This document shows, piece by piece, positions 25,573 to 32,405 of a stretch of DNA of 32,405 nt (position 1 is the first letter of the stretch; each line of letters begins with the position of its first letter). The notes below the pieces were generated by a model. The model saw nothing but the letters and a program-made list of their open reading frames with translations. It did not search any database and was not told the DNA's origin. The stretch comes from Desulfocapsa sulfexigens (GTDB lineage Bacteria; Desulfobacterota; Desulfobulbia; Desulfobulbales; Desulfocapsaceae). Location of the stretch: contig DQTH01000046.1 in assembly GCA_015662865.1 (NCBI GenBank), positions 1 to 32,405 on the forward strand, read 5' to 3'. The position numbers were made by a program, and so were the translations under genes.

Positions 25573-28500
25573 ATGCAAAATTCGCCCGACAAACATGATA
25601 TCTTTCTGGAAATAGTCTGCCTCCTTTCAAAAATTCTGGATCTGGATCAGGGAAGCAACCTTTCCCATGGACTGCGGGTTGCCGAGCTTTCCCAGGCCAT
25701 TGCCAGACAGCTAAACCATGATAAATCCGGCCAACTTTTCATTGCAGGATTATTACACGACATAGGAGGAGTAAGTCTCGACAAGCATATTCTCCATCAT
25801 GCCCTTGATGGATTTCAGGATATGGAATCACGGCAGCATTCGGCCCGTGGTGCCAGTATCCTGAACAGTTTCCCTCCTTTTCAGCCACTTGCAGGATGGG
25901 TTGCTGATCACCATGAAAAATACGATGGCACAGGTTTTCCTGAAGGGAAATCCAAACATAACATCACCTCAGAAAGTGGTATCCTGCATCTTGCCGATCT
26001 TCTCGATATCTTTATCCGCAGCTATCCCCGGGCAACGCTCCAGGAGATACGAAGATTCTTAAACAAACAGTCAGCGACCAGCGTATCACCTGTAATCGTT
26101 GAAGCTGCAAAACAGATATTCTCCACCCCGGAAAGTCTTGAGCTTCTCACAAAAGTAACTTCGCAAGAAACAATCTGCTCAAGTGTTGAAATCGACTCGC
26201 TGGAGATTGAGTCTATATCTGTCCATGAACTCATCACCCAGCTTCTCTGGCTAACAGCCCAGGTACCGGACTGTGAAAGGGCTGGAAGAGAGTTTCATGC
26301 CAACAGAGTTGCCTTTTACTGCTACCGCATAGCCAAAACCATTCCTTCTCCTGATGTGGATCCAATCCAGGCTCTGTGGGCAGGACTTCTCCACGACATC
26401 GGGCTCCATTCTGTCTCAGCACAGGAACTGAGGAATGATCCGTCTGTACTTTCCAAAGAATCTTCATTGTATCGGCAACATCCAGTGGTATCGGCTGACA
26501 TGGTCTCCACAATTGACGCTCTCACACATGTTGCCCCGGCCATTGCAGCCCATCATGAACACATGGATGGAACAGGATTTCCAAATGGTCTCAAGGTAAA
26601 TGAAATTCCTTTAGTCGCCCAGATTATCTGCATCTGTGATCATTATGATATCCTGGCCGGTGAAATCAGTGGTGAACGCCGCATGGGGCATCAGCATGCC
26701 TTAAATGAACTGGAAAAAGGGCGGAGAAAAATATTTTCCTCAGAACTGCTCGACAAAGCCATTCCTATTCTGGAAGTATGGGGGCCACGAAATATTTCGT
26801 GGATGCGTGATGTTAAAAACGTCCATGCATTTTTCATCTCCGACCCTTTTGACAGCCTCTCTCAAGAGACAGAAGGCGACCAGGAGAAACAGGAAGATTC
26901 TTCTGAAAAAACTTTTTCTCCGCGCCAGTGGACACTTGCCAGGATTTCATCTGATTTTTCCTTTATGGAAAATGCGGAACCGATCTGCACTCTTGCCAAA
27001 AGTTCTGTTTGTGAAAATTTCTTTGATATCGTTGAAGATTCCGGGGTCCGGGACACCCAAAAATCCCTCTCAAAACTAAAGGATGGGCAGTCAGTCACAT
27101 TTTCATTGCCATCAAAACAGGGAACAACACTTGAACTCATATTCATACGGCAGAAATATGGCTATGAGATCCTTTACAGAGGGGTTAATGAGGCTCCCCT
27201 TTTCACGAGAAAATACTCCCTCTTCTACCAGCATTTTCGAAAAACACCTGAAGCGGAGCTCCTTCTTGATCAGAAGGCCATTGTCAAAGATGTCAATGAA
27301 AGGGCGGTAGAACTTCTCGGCTTTCCACGGCAGGGTCTCATCAAAAAAGAGCTGGAAGGGCTGTTCTCTCCTTTCCTTTCCAAGGCCCAGTTATTTTCTT
27401 TCCGTCGATTTATGACGATAGTCAATGAAGATATCTGGTCTGAAGAATTCTCCATGGTCAATGGCTGTGGGGAATCCTATGCTGTACAGGTCACCCTTGA
27501 ACGGCTTCTGGGAATTGAAAACCACCAGCTGACATATCTCTGCAGATTACGCGACATTACCGCAAGAAAGAAAATGGAACAGGAAATGTTCCACCGTGAC
27601 CACGCCCTTCAACTCATCGTTCATAACATCTCCGGTCTGACAGGAGAGTTCTTTTTCAGATCTCTCCTCCAGCAGCTTGCAACGATCACAAAAGCCGGAA
27701 TTGTGATGGTTGGAGAGCTGACCGATGAAGGAAGTGGTATACAGCCGATTTCTTTCCAGCAGCAAAACGAATTTCGGGATAAAGAAAAATACTACCTTGC
27801 AGATTGTCCATGTAGGAAAATCATTCAGGATGGTGAAATTTTCTTGTCCGAGCGTGTACAGGAAACCTTCCCACTCGATCAATTTCTGCATGAAGAAAAG
27901 ATAGAATCATACTGGGGTCTGCCCCTGAGAAGCCAGAATGGAAGCATTATTGGCGTCCTGGTGGCCATGAATGATAAAGAAATTATTCGCTCAAAAAGCA
28001 TTCAGGCGATTGTAAAAGTATTGCAGTCCCTTGCCGGGAGTGAACTGGCAAGAATGCAGACGGCCAGAATCTTAAAGGAAAATGAGCAGCAGCTCGAAAG
28101 CCAGAATCGTGATCTGATACGAATGAACCAGCTGAAAAGTGACATGATTGCTGTTACTTCACACGATCTCAAATCGCCTCTGGCCGCCATTATAGGATAT
28201 GCAAACCTTCTCGAAGAATATTTCCCCACCATGGAAGAAGAAAAGAAAATCCATTACATAAAGCGTATCGAGGAGGAGGGACAGAAGCAGCTTACTTTCA
28301 TAAATAAACTACTGGATCTATACCGCATTGAATCCGGAACCATTGATCTGGAATTTAAACCAAAGCGGCTGGATCTTCTTATAAGAGACTGTATTGCAAC
28401 CCGGGAACACGTTGCCGGTGCAAAAAATATCACCATTGAACTTACGATTGAAGGAGTACCATCTCCTGTTTTGTTGGACCAGGTCCGCATGGATCAGGTC

Positions 28501-28833
28501 TTTTCTAACCTTCTGTCAAACGCTGTAAAATTTTCTCCACCGCATAAAAATATTGACGTTCGTTACAATCAGGAAAAAAATGAGATAAACGTTGAGATCT
28601 GCGATCGCGGCAAAGGGATAAATGAAGAAGAAATAGTGAATATATTTGATCGCTACTACATGGGACGCACGAATTTTGACGTACGCCCTGAAGGATCCGG
28701 CCTTGGACTGTATATCGTCAAGAACATTATCACCTTGCATGGAGGAAAAGTTTCCGCCCGCAACCGAAAAAACGGAGGAAGCTGCTTCATGGTGCAGATC
28801 CCTGTAAAGAACAATGAGCAAAACAATGAGTAA
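25573..28833 (+). CDS. Tandem HD-GYP - PAS - GAF - histidine kinase hybrid protein
   Basis: 1086 aa, no membrane segment, so cytoplasmic. The first HD-GYP domain (about 30-160) shows HDIG, a following His (RQHSARG), HH and GTGFPEG. The second (about 245-400) shows HDIG, YRQHP, AAHHE, GTGFPNG and ICDHYDIL. Both keep the metal ligands, with GYP read as GFP. A PAS-like domain (about 556-665), a GAF domain (about 680-830, with CPC near 740), a HisKA helix (VTSHDLKSPLAAIIGY) and an ATPase (LLSNAVKFSPP, DRGKGI, GSGLGLYIV) follow. It should both degrade c-di-GMP and phosphorylate the receiver protein whose gene overlaps its end by 20 bases. Having two HD-GYP modules in front of a kinase is unusual. 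Confidence 0.92.
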   Translation: MQNSPDKHDIFLEIVCLLSKILDLDQGSNLSHGLRVAELSQAIARQLNHDKSGQLFIAGLLHDIGGVSLDKHILHHALDGFQDMESRQHSARGASILNSFPPFQPLAGWVADHHEKYDGTGFPEGKSKHNITSESGILHLADLLDIFIRSYPRATLQEIRRFLNKQSATSVSPVIVEAAKQIFSTPESLELLTKVTSQETICSSVEIDSLEIESISVHELITQLLWLTAQVPDCERAGREFHANRVAFYCYRIAKTIPSPDVDPIQALWAGLLHDIGLHSVSAQELRNDPSVLSKESSLYRQHPVVSADMVSTIDALTHVAPAIAAHHEHMDGTGFPNGLKVNEIPLVAQIICICDHYDILAGEISGERRMGHQHALNELEKGRRKIFSSELLDKAIPILEVWGPRNISWMRDVKNVHAFFISDPFDSLSQETEGDQEKQEDSSEKTFSPRQWTLARISSDFSFMENAEPICTLAKSSVCENFFDIVEDSGVRDTQKSLSKLKDGQSVTFSLPSKQGTTLELIFIRQKYGYEILYRGVNEAPLFTRKYSLFYQHFRKTPEAELLLDQKAIVKDVNERAVELLGFPRQGLIKKELEGLFSPFLSKAQLFSFRRFMTIVNEDIWSEEFSMVNGCGESYAVQVTLERLLGIENHQLTYLCRLRDITARKKMEQEMFHRDHALQLIVHNISGLTGEFFFRSLLQQLATITKAGIVMVGELTDEGSGIQPISFQQQNEFRDKEKYYLADCPCRKIIQDGEIFLSERVQETFPLDQFLHEEKIESYWGLPLRSQNGSIIGVLVAMNDKEIIRSKSIQAIVKVLQSLAGSELARMQTARILKENEQQLESQNRDLIRMNQLKSDMIAVTSHDLKSPLAAIIGYANLLEEYFPTMEEEKKIHYIKRIEEEGQKQLTFINKLLDLYRIESGTIDLEFKPKRLDLLIRDCIATREHVAGAKNITIELTIEGVPSPVLLDQVRMDQVFSNLLSNAVKFSPPHKNIDVRYNQEKNEINVEICDRGKGINEEEIVNIFDRYYMGRTNFDVRPEGSGLGLYIVKNIITLHGGKVSARNRKNGGSCFMVQIPVKNNEQNNE

Positions 28834-29731
28834 GCATACAATTTTAATCATAGATGACGACCCGGCCCAGCACGAAATTCTTGAAGTGTATCTCAGTGTT
28901 GCAGGCTTTTCCTGTCGTCATGCAAACAGCAGTAATGAAGGATTGGCCGAGTTGAAAAACAATACTGTTTCCCTGATTCTGCTCGACATCAACATGCCAG
29001 AAGTCAATGGTTTCCAAACCATTGAGCTCCTGCGAAACAATCCTGAGACAGCCGAGATACCAGTGCTTTTTCTCACCAGTCTCGACCGGCAATATCTTAA
29101 AATAAAGGGGCTTAATCTCGGAGCTGATGACTACGTGACCAAACCCTTTAACGGTGCTGAGTTGGTTGCCAGAATCAAGGCAATTCTGCGTAGAAAAAAG
29201 AATCGTCCTTCAAAGGATTCAGCCCTCAGCGGAGATATCGAAAAGATTGGTTTCGGCGATCTCATTCAAAATATCAGCCAATCTGCCAAAAAAGGAAAAA
29301 TTGAATTTACCGACATGGATGGAGAGATCACGGTTGAGGGTGAAATAATTATCTCTGCCCGTCAGGGAAATTACCGCGGAATGGAAGCACTCCTGCGCTT
29401 GATCCTGCTAGACCACGGTCATTTCACAGTGTCTTATGAGGAGACATCTGCCCCGGAGACAGCAAAAGGCATCCCCGTAATTCGGCTTTTAATGACTCAT
29501 CTGAATGAAGTAGATCAGATCAAAAAGGCTATCAGCGAAACCACTGGACAGGACAATCCTTCCCTTGAATTAGTTGACGGCATGAGTGAGGATCTGGCCA
29601 TCGATAAACAAAAATCACTTTTTCCGTGCCGCTTTTATATTGTTGCGGCAGCAATGGAAGGAAAGTTAAAGGAAAACGTTTATAAGCTCCTCAAGGCAAT
29701 CCATACGAAAAAAATCCACTGCACATCCTGA
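28814..29731 (+). CDS. Response regulator with receiver and DUF4388/PATAN-like domain
   Basis: 305 aa. Receiver at about 5-125 (ILIIDDDPAQ, LILLDINMPEVNG, YVTKPF) is followed by a PATAN/DUF4388-like domain (IGFGDLIQNISQSAKKGKIEF...DGEITVEGEIIISARQGNYRGMEALLRLILLDHGHF), a module that mediates protein contacts rather than DNA binding. The start overlaps the kinase gene; ATG 28814 and ATG 28826 are both possible because of a short ATGAGYAA duplication. It is the cognate phospho-acceptor of the hybrid kinase by position. There is no DNA-binding or enzymatic output, so signalling is likely through partner proteins. Confidence 0.88.
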   Translation: MSKTMSKHTILIIDDDPAQHEILEVYLSVAGFSCRHANSSNEGLAELKNNTVSLILLDINMPEVNGFQTIELLRNNPETAEIPVLFLTSLDRQYLKIKGLNLGADDYVTKPFNGAELVARIKAILRRKKNRPSKDSALSGDIEKIGFGDLIQNISQSAKKGKIEFTDMDGEITVEGEIIISARQGNYRGMEALLRLILLDHGHFTVSYEETSAPETAKGIPVIRLLMTHLNEVDQIKKAISETTGQDNPSLELVDGMSEDLAIDKQKSLFPCRFYIVAAAMEGKLKENVYKLLKAIHTKKIHCTS

Positions 29732-29768
29732 CTGACCGACGGAAACACCAAACATACATAAGGCTAGC

Positions 29769-30404
29769 TTATGGAGCAAGCCGTTCAGTCTGCCATATAC
29801 CGTCTCTACGGGTATAAAGAAAACGGTCATGAAGGCGGTTCTCACGCCCCTGCCAGAATTCAATGGAAGAAGGCTTCACCCGATAGCCCCCCCAAAAAGA
29901 TGGCAGGGGAACATCACCCTGGGAAAATTTATGTTTCATTTCCTTAAATTTCTGTATCAAAAGAGCACGTGAAGAAATCATGCTGCTCTGATTGGATACC
30001 CAGGCGGCAATCTGTGAGTTTCGTGGACGGCTCATAAAATACCGGGCTGATTCTTTGGTTGTTATGGGAGCGGCAATTCCTGCGATACTGATTTGTCTTT
30101 CCAGTTCCAGCCAGACAAAATGCAGATTCACGCCGGGATTTCCTTTCATCTCGCGCGCTTTACGACTTTCCTTGTTCGTAAAAAAGACAAAACCGTCTTC
30201 ATCGAAATACTTTAACAAAACAGTACGCTGGCTGGGTCTGCCATCGCTGCTGACTGTTGCTAGAACCATGGCATTAGGGTCAGGGATATCCGTATCTCTA
30301 GCCTGATCAAACCACAGACTAAACTGATCAACAGGGTTGTCCAGCAGATCCCCCTGTTCCAAACCACCTCTTAAATATTCACGTCGGAAATGACCGATAT
30401 CCAT
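29769..30404 (-). CDS. pdxH: Pyridoxamine/pyridoxine 5'-phosphate oxidase
   Basis: 211 aa, the family length. It makes pyridoxal 5'-phosphate from PNP/PMP using FMN and oxygen. Signature stretches are MVLATVSSDGRPSQRTVLLKYFDEDGFVFFTN (FMN binding), the SRPRNSQIAAWVSNQS region, FWGGYRVKPSSIEFWQGRENRLHDR and the terminal RLAP. It lies downstream of a nitroreductase gene on the same strand with 5 bases between, so likely co-transcribed; both are FMN enzymes. Presence of an oxygen-using enzyme suggests at least oxygen exposure of the host. Confidence 0.96.
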   Translation of the reverse strand: MDIGHFRREYLRGGLEQGDLLDNPVDQFSLWFDQARDTDIPDPNAMVLATVSSDGRPSQRTVLLKYFDEDGFVFFTNKESRKAREMKGNPGVNLHFVWLELERQISIAGIAAPITTKESARYFMSRPRNSQIAAWVSNQSSMISSRALLIQKFKEMKHKFSQGDVPLPSFWGGYRVKPSSIEFWQGRENRLHDRFLYTRRDGIWQTERLAP

Positions 30405-30409
30405 TGCTG

Positions 30410-30943
30410 TTATCCTTTTTCACCGTAACGTTCAAAACTGACCCGATCTTTTAACAGTGAAGATTCAGGATGTCCTGTACTTTCTTTAGCCGGATAGCCA
30501 ATGGCAATAATGGCCTCCACCACCATTCCCTCTTTCAAGCCCAGAATATCTGCAACATACTCTTCAGCACTCATATGTTCGTTATGTTCCCGCAGACGTA
30601 TCTGCACCCAGCAGCTGCCAAGATCAAGATCTGTGGCCTGCAGATGAAGAAGAAGAGAAGCAATGGAACAGTCTTCGATCCACACATCACATTTTTCTGG
30701 ATCCGCACAGATCACAATGGCCAGTTTTGCATTTTTCATAAATGCAGAGCCATGCGGTTTAGCCTTGGATAGTGCATTAATGGTTTCCCTGTTCTGAACC
30801 ACAACAAATTCCCAGGGATTTAAACTTCTGGAAGATGGTGCCCGAAGCATGGCTTCCATGAGCAGGTCTATCTTTTCCTTCTCCACCTCTTTATCCTGAA
30901 AAACCCTTATGGATCTGCGTTTTCGCAGTAGATCAATGAACAT
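30410..30943 (-). CDS. Nitroreductase-family FMN oxidoreductase
   Basis: 177 aa from ATG 30943, chosen because GAGGAA lies just upstream; the track's 30955 is a GTG within that ribosome site. Motifs of the family are visible: RRSIRVFQDKEV at the FMN phosphate site, APSSRSLNPWEFVVV, and GLKEGMVVEAIIAIGYP. The substrate is not deducible, as these proteins reduce quinones, flavins or nitro compounds. Between a YgjP-like gene and pdxH, all same strand. Confidence 0.9.
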   Translation of the reverse strand: MFIDLLRKRRSIRVFQDKEVEKEKIDLLMEAMLRAPSSRSLNPWEFVVVQNRETINALSKAKPHGSAFMKNAKLAIVICADPEKCDVWIEDCSIASLLLHLQATDLDLGSCWVQIRLREHNEHMSAEEYVADILGLKEGMVVEAIIAIGYPAKESTGHPESSLLKDRVSFERYGEKG

Positions 30944-30957
30944 AATCTTCCTCACAA

Positions 30958-31650
30958 CTATTGTTTCAGCAGCCTGTCAACACTGCGCCACTGGGGCAGT
31001 AATCTGTCCATATGTGTATAAAATGTACTATTATGGCCTCGTTCAAGCAGATGAACAAGTTCGTGAACGAGGATATATTCAAGGCACTCTTCGGGCTTCC
31101 TGGCAAGTTCCAGATTCAGCCAGAGACGACGCGCGGTAATATTACACGTTCCCCACCTCGTTTTCATCTTCTTTATTCGAAATTCATTCACCTTTTCTCC
31201 CACTCTGTGTTGCCAGATGGGCAGCAAAGTCTGGACACGTTTCTCCATTTCCTCACGGTACCATCCAGCAAGTAGACGCAGACGATTATTTGTGGATGTT
31301 CCAGAGCGAACATGAAGAGAAATACCGCGAACAGGATCAAACCGAACATGATGGCGGCGACTTTTGCCAAAAACTTTCAACGGGTAGGATTTTCCCCAAA
31401 GATCATGCATTTCTCCATCTGCAGCTCTCAAGGCAATCGGTTCGGGAAGCTCATGCCGGGAATCAAGCTGTTGCCTTATCCAGTCCATACGATCCATGAC
31501 AGCCTGCCGGACTCGTGCATCCGTTGTAATACCTGGAACAGAGATTCTTACCCGGCCATCCAATCTATACACAGCCAGGTTGATATTTTTTATCGGTTTT
31601 CGCCAGACTTCAACAACTAAGCCGGCAACTATGATCTTTTCCTTGTGCAA
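30958..31650 (-). CDS. YgjP-like (DUF45, M48-type) zinc metallopeptidase
   Basis: 230 aa, soluble. The zinc site HELVHLLERGHNSTFY has HExxH plus a downstream His, and KTRWGTCN upstream is the family hallmark. N-terminal strands (VYRLDGRVRISVPG) match YgjP-like proteins. Physiological substrate is unknown for the family. First gene of the three-gene minus-strand group ending in pdxH; its stop lies 14 bases before the nitroreductase ATG. Confidence 0.9.
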   Translation of the reverse strand: MHKEKIIVAGLVVEVWRKPIKNINLAVYRLDGRVRISVPGITTDARVRQAVMDRMDWIRQQLDSRHELPEPIALRAADGEMHDLWGKSYPLKVFGKSRRHHVRFDPVRGISLHVRSGTSTNNRLRLLAGWYREEMEKRVQTLLPIWQHRVGEKVNEFRIKKMKTRWGTCNITARRLWLNLELARKPEECLEYILVHELVHLLERGHNSTFYTHMDRLLPQWRSVDRLLKQ

Positions 31651-31750
31651 TTTCTCATTTTCCCCAATTTTTCATGGATAATTCAATAAACTAATGAAAG
31701 TGTCCATCAAAACGATACAATGTGCTGTCTCCACAAAAAATCAATTCCTT

Positions 31751-31780
31751 TTGACACCAGAAGGCTTTCTCTGATACATT
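31751..31780 (+). promoter_or_regulatory. Sigma-70-like promoter of the GAF gene
   Basis: TTGACA (31751-31756) and TACATT (31775-31780) are separated by 18 bases, in the gap before the GAF gene. The -35 is perfect and the -10 is fair. It would give a leader of about 125 bases. The remainder of 31651-31911 shows nothing recognisable. Confidence 0.45.
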
Positions 31781-31911
31781 TAACAGACTGATTAATAATT
31801 ATCATCACCTGCCAAGGTAACGACAAGTGAACAGACTCCCTTTTTTGTACCATAAAATCAATGAAATAACAGCGCGACCCATGTTGCCGTTATTCAATTG
31901 TTGAAAATATC

Positions 31912-32379
31912 ATGGATACAGTCGAAAAGCTAAAACTTGAAAACAACTTATTGAGGGAGCAACTTGCCGAAGCTCGCAGGGAAACCCATAAAAGTCACAA
32001 TGTAATCAGTCAGATATCGAATTTTTCGTCCAAACTTGGCTCTCCAATAGCACTGCATGAAATCTATCGCAATTGTCTCCATCTTTTCAATGATCTTCTA
32101 ACTCTCGACTTCACCACTCTGTTTCTTGTCTCTGATGATCAGAAAGACCTGGTTACTTATGATACCCTTGGATTTCCCGAATCTCTGGTTGGCAATTTTA
32201 CAGTTTGCAGAGGAGTGGGTCTTCCAGGCCTTGTTTTTGAAAGTGAACAGATTGAGACTGTGGAGGATTTCAGCACCGAAAATAGATTTTCTATCCCCTC
32301 TGTCATTCATAAAAACAATATGCCTCTTCAAACAAATCTGTGGGTGATTTCAGGGACAGGTAAATTACCAAGCGTATGA
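31912..32379 (+). CDS. Coiled-coil/GAF protein, apparently truncated
   Basis: 155 aa as read. A leucine-rich coiled coil (VEKLKLENNLLREQLAEARRE) leads into a GAF domain (ISQISNFSSKLGSPIALHEIYRNC..., TTLFLVSDD, GVGLPGLVFES, ENRFSIPSVIHKNNM). Family members would continue with a strand such as SALAVPM and more GAF, then usually a kinase, cyclase or phosphatase output. Here, after HKNNM, the frame turns to PLQTNLWVISG and stops. No other frame restores similarity in the 26 bases beyond, so a frameshift alone does not explain it; an insertion is possible. The output domain is not in the window. Confidence 0.65.
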   Translation: MDTVEKLKLENNLLREQLAEARRETHKSHNVISQISNFSSKLGSPIALHEIYRNCLHLFNDLLTLDFTTLFLVSDDQKDLVTYDTLGFPESLVGNFTVCRGVGLPGLVFESEQIETVEDFSTENRFSIPSVIHKNNMPLQTNLWVISGTGKLPSV

Positions 32380-32405
32380 TACAAGGCTATTTCCCGCAAT
32401 TTATC

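Noticed and set aside
31492-31505. A third partial copy of block A (ATCCATGACAGCCT)
   Set aside because: Only 14 bases match, it lies inside the YgjP coding region, and there is no block B 84 bases away; chance match.

Overview
The window looks like chromosomal DNA of a Gram-negative, respiring, signalling-rich bacterium, most likely a Desulfobacterota (Desulfobulbales-like) lineage. This is inferred from gene content (multiheme cytochrome c with MopE-type repeats, sigma-54-dependent two-component systems, a GsuK-like tandem-RCK K+ channel, an RND metal pump of the long CusA type) and moderate GC. No taxonomic search was possible. No rRNA, tRNA, CRISPR or complete mobile element was seen.

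Region 1 (1-5736) holds a sensor kinase cut by the left edge, its NtrC-type regulator, and a secreted 12-heme cytochrome. The cytochrome has a very good -24/-12 promoter, with a perfect 16-bp palindrome about 150 bp upstream of the expected transcription start. This reads as a self-contained kinase - sigma-54 activator - cytochrome circuit. A strong intrinsic terminator closes it.

Region 2 (5737-10763) holds an RND/MMPL exporter fused to a SAM methyltransferase, an iron-sulfur flavoprotein-like reductase, and a membrane-anchored polysaccharide deacetylase.

Region 3 (10876-22503, all minus strand) is a metal-efflux locus (TolC-like channel, small YHS-like metal protein, CusB with extra domains, long CusA). 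It is preceded by a regulatory group: receiver-adenylate cyclase, membrane sensor kinase and sigma-54 regulator. The efflux operon has its own -24/-12 promoter and two phased palindromes upstream, so the regulator next door is the obvious activator. That regulator is split by a frame change exactly at the linker before its DNA-binding domain.

Region 4 (22881-29731, plus strand) is a tight four-gene operon: a K+ channel with two RCK modules, a PilZ protein, a very large protein joining two HD-GYP domains to PAS, GAF and histidine kinase modules, and a receiver-PATAN/DUF4388 protein. It looks like a c-di-GMP/phosphorelay integration module.

Region 5 (29769-31650, minus) is housekeeping: YgjP-like metallopeptidase, nitroreductase, PdxH. 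The last gene (31912-) starts a coiled-coil/GAF protein that goes out of homology and stops just before the right edge.

A pair of about 100-bp intergenic elements (5742-5843 and 17332-17433) share two conserved ends with identical spacing and match no annotated feature. They are the best candidate here for something undescribed.
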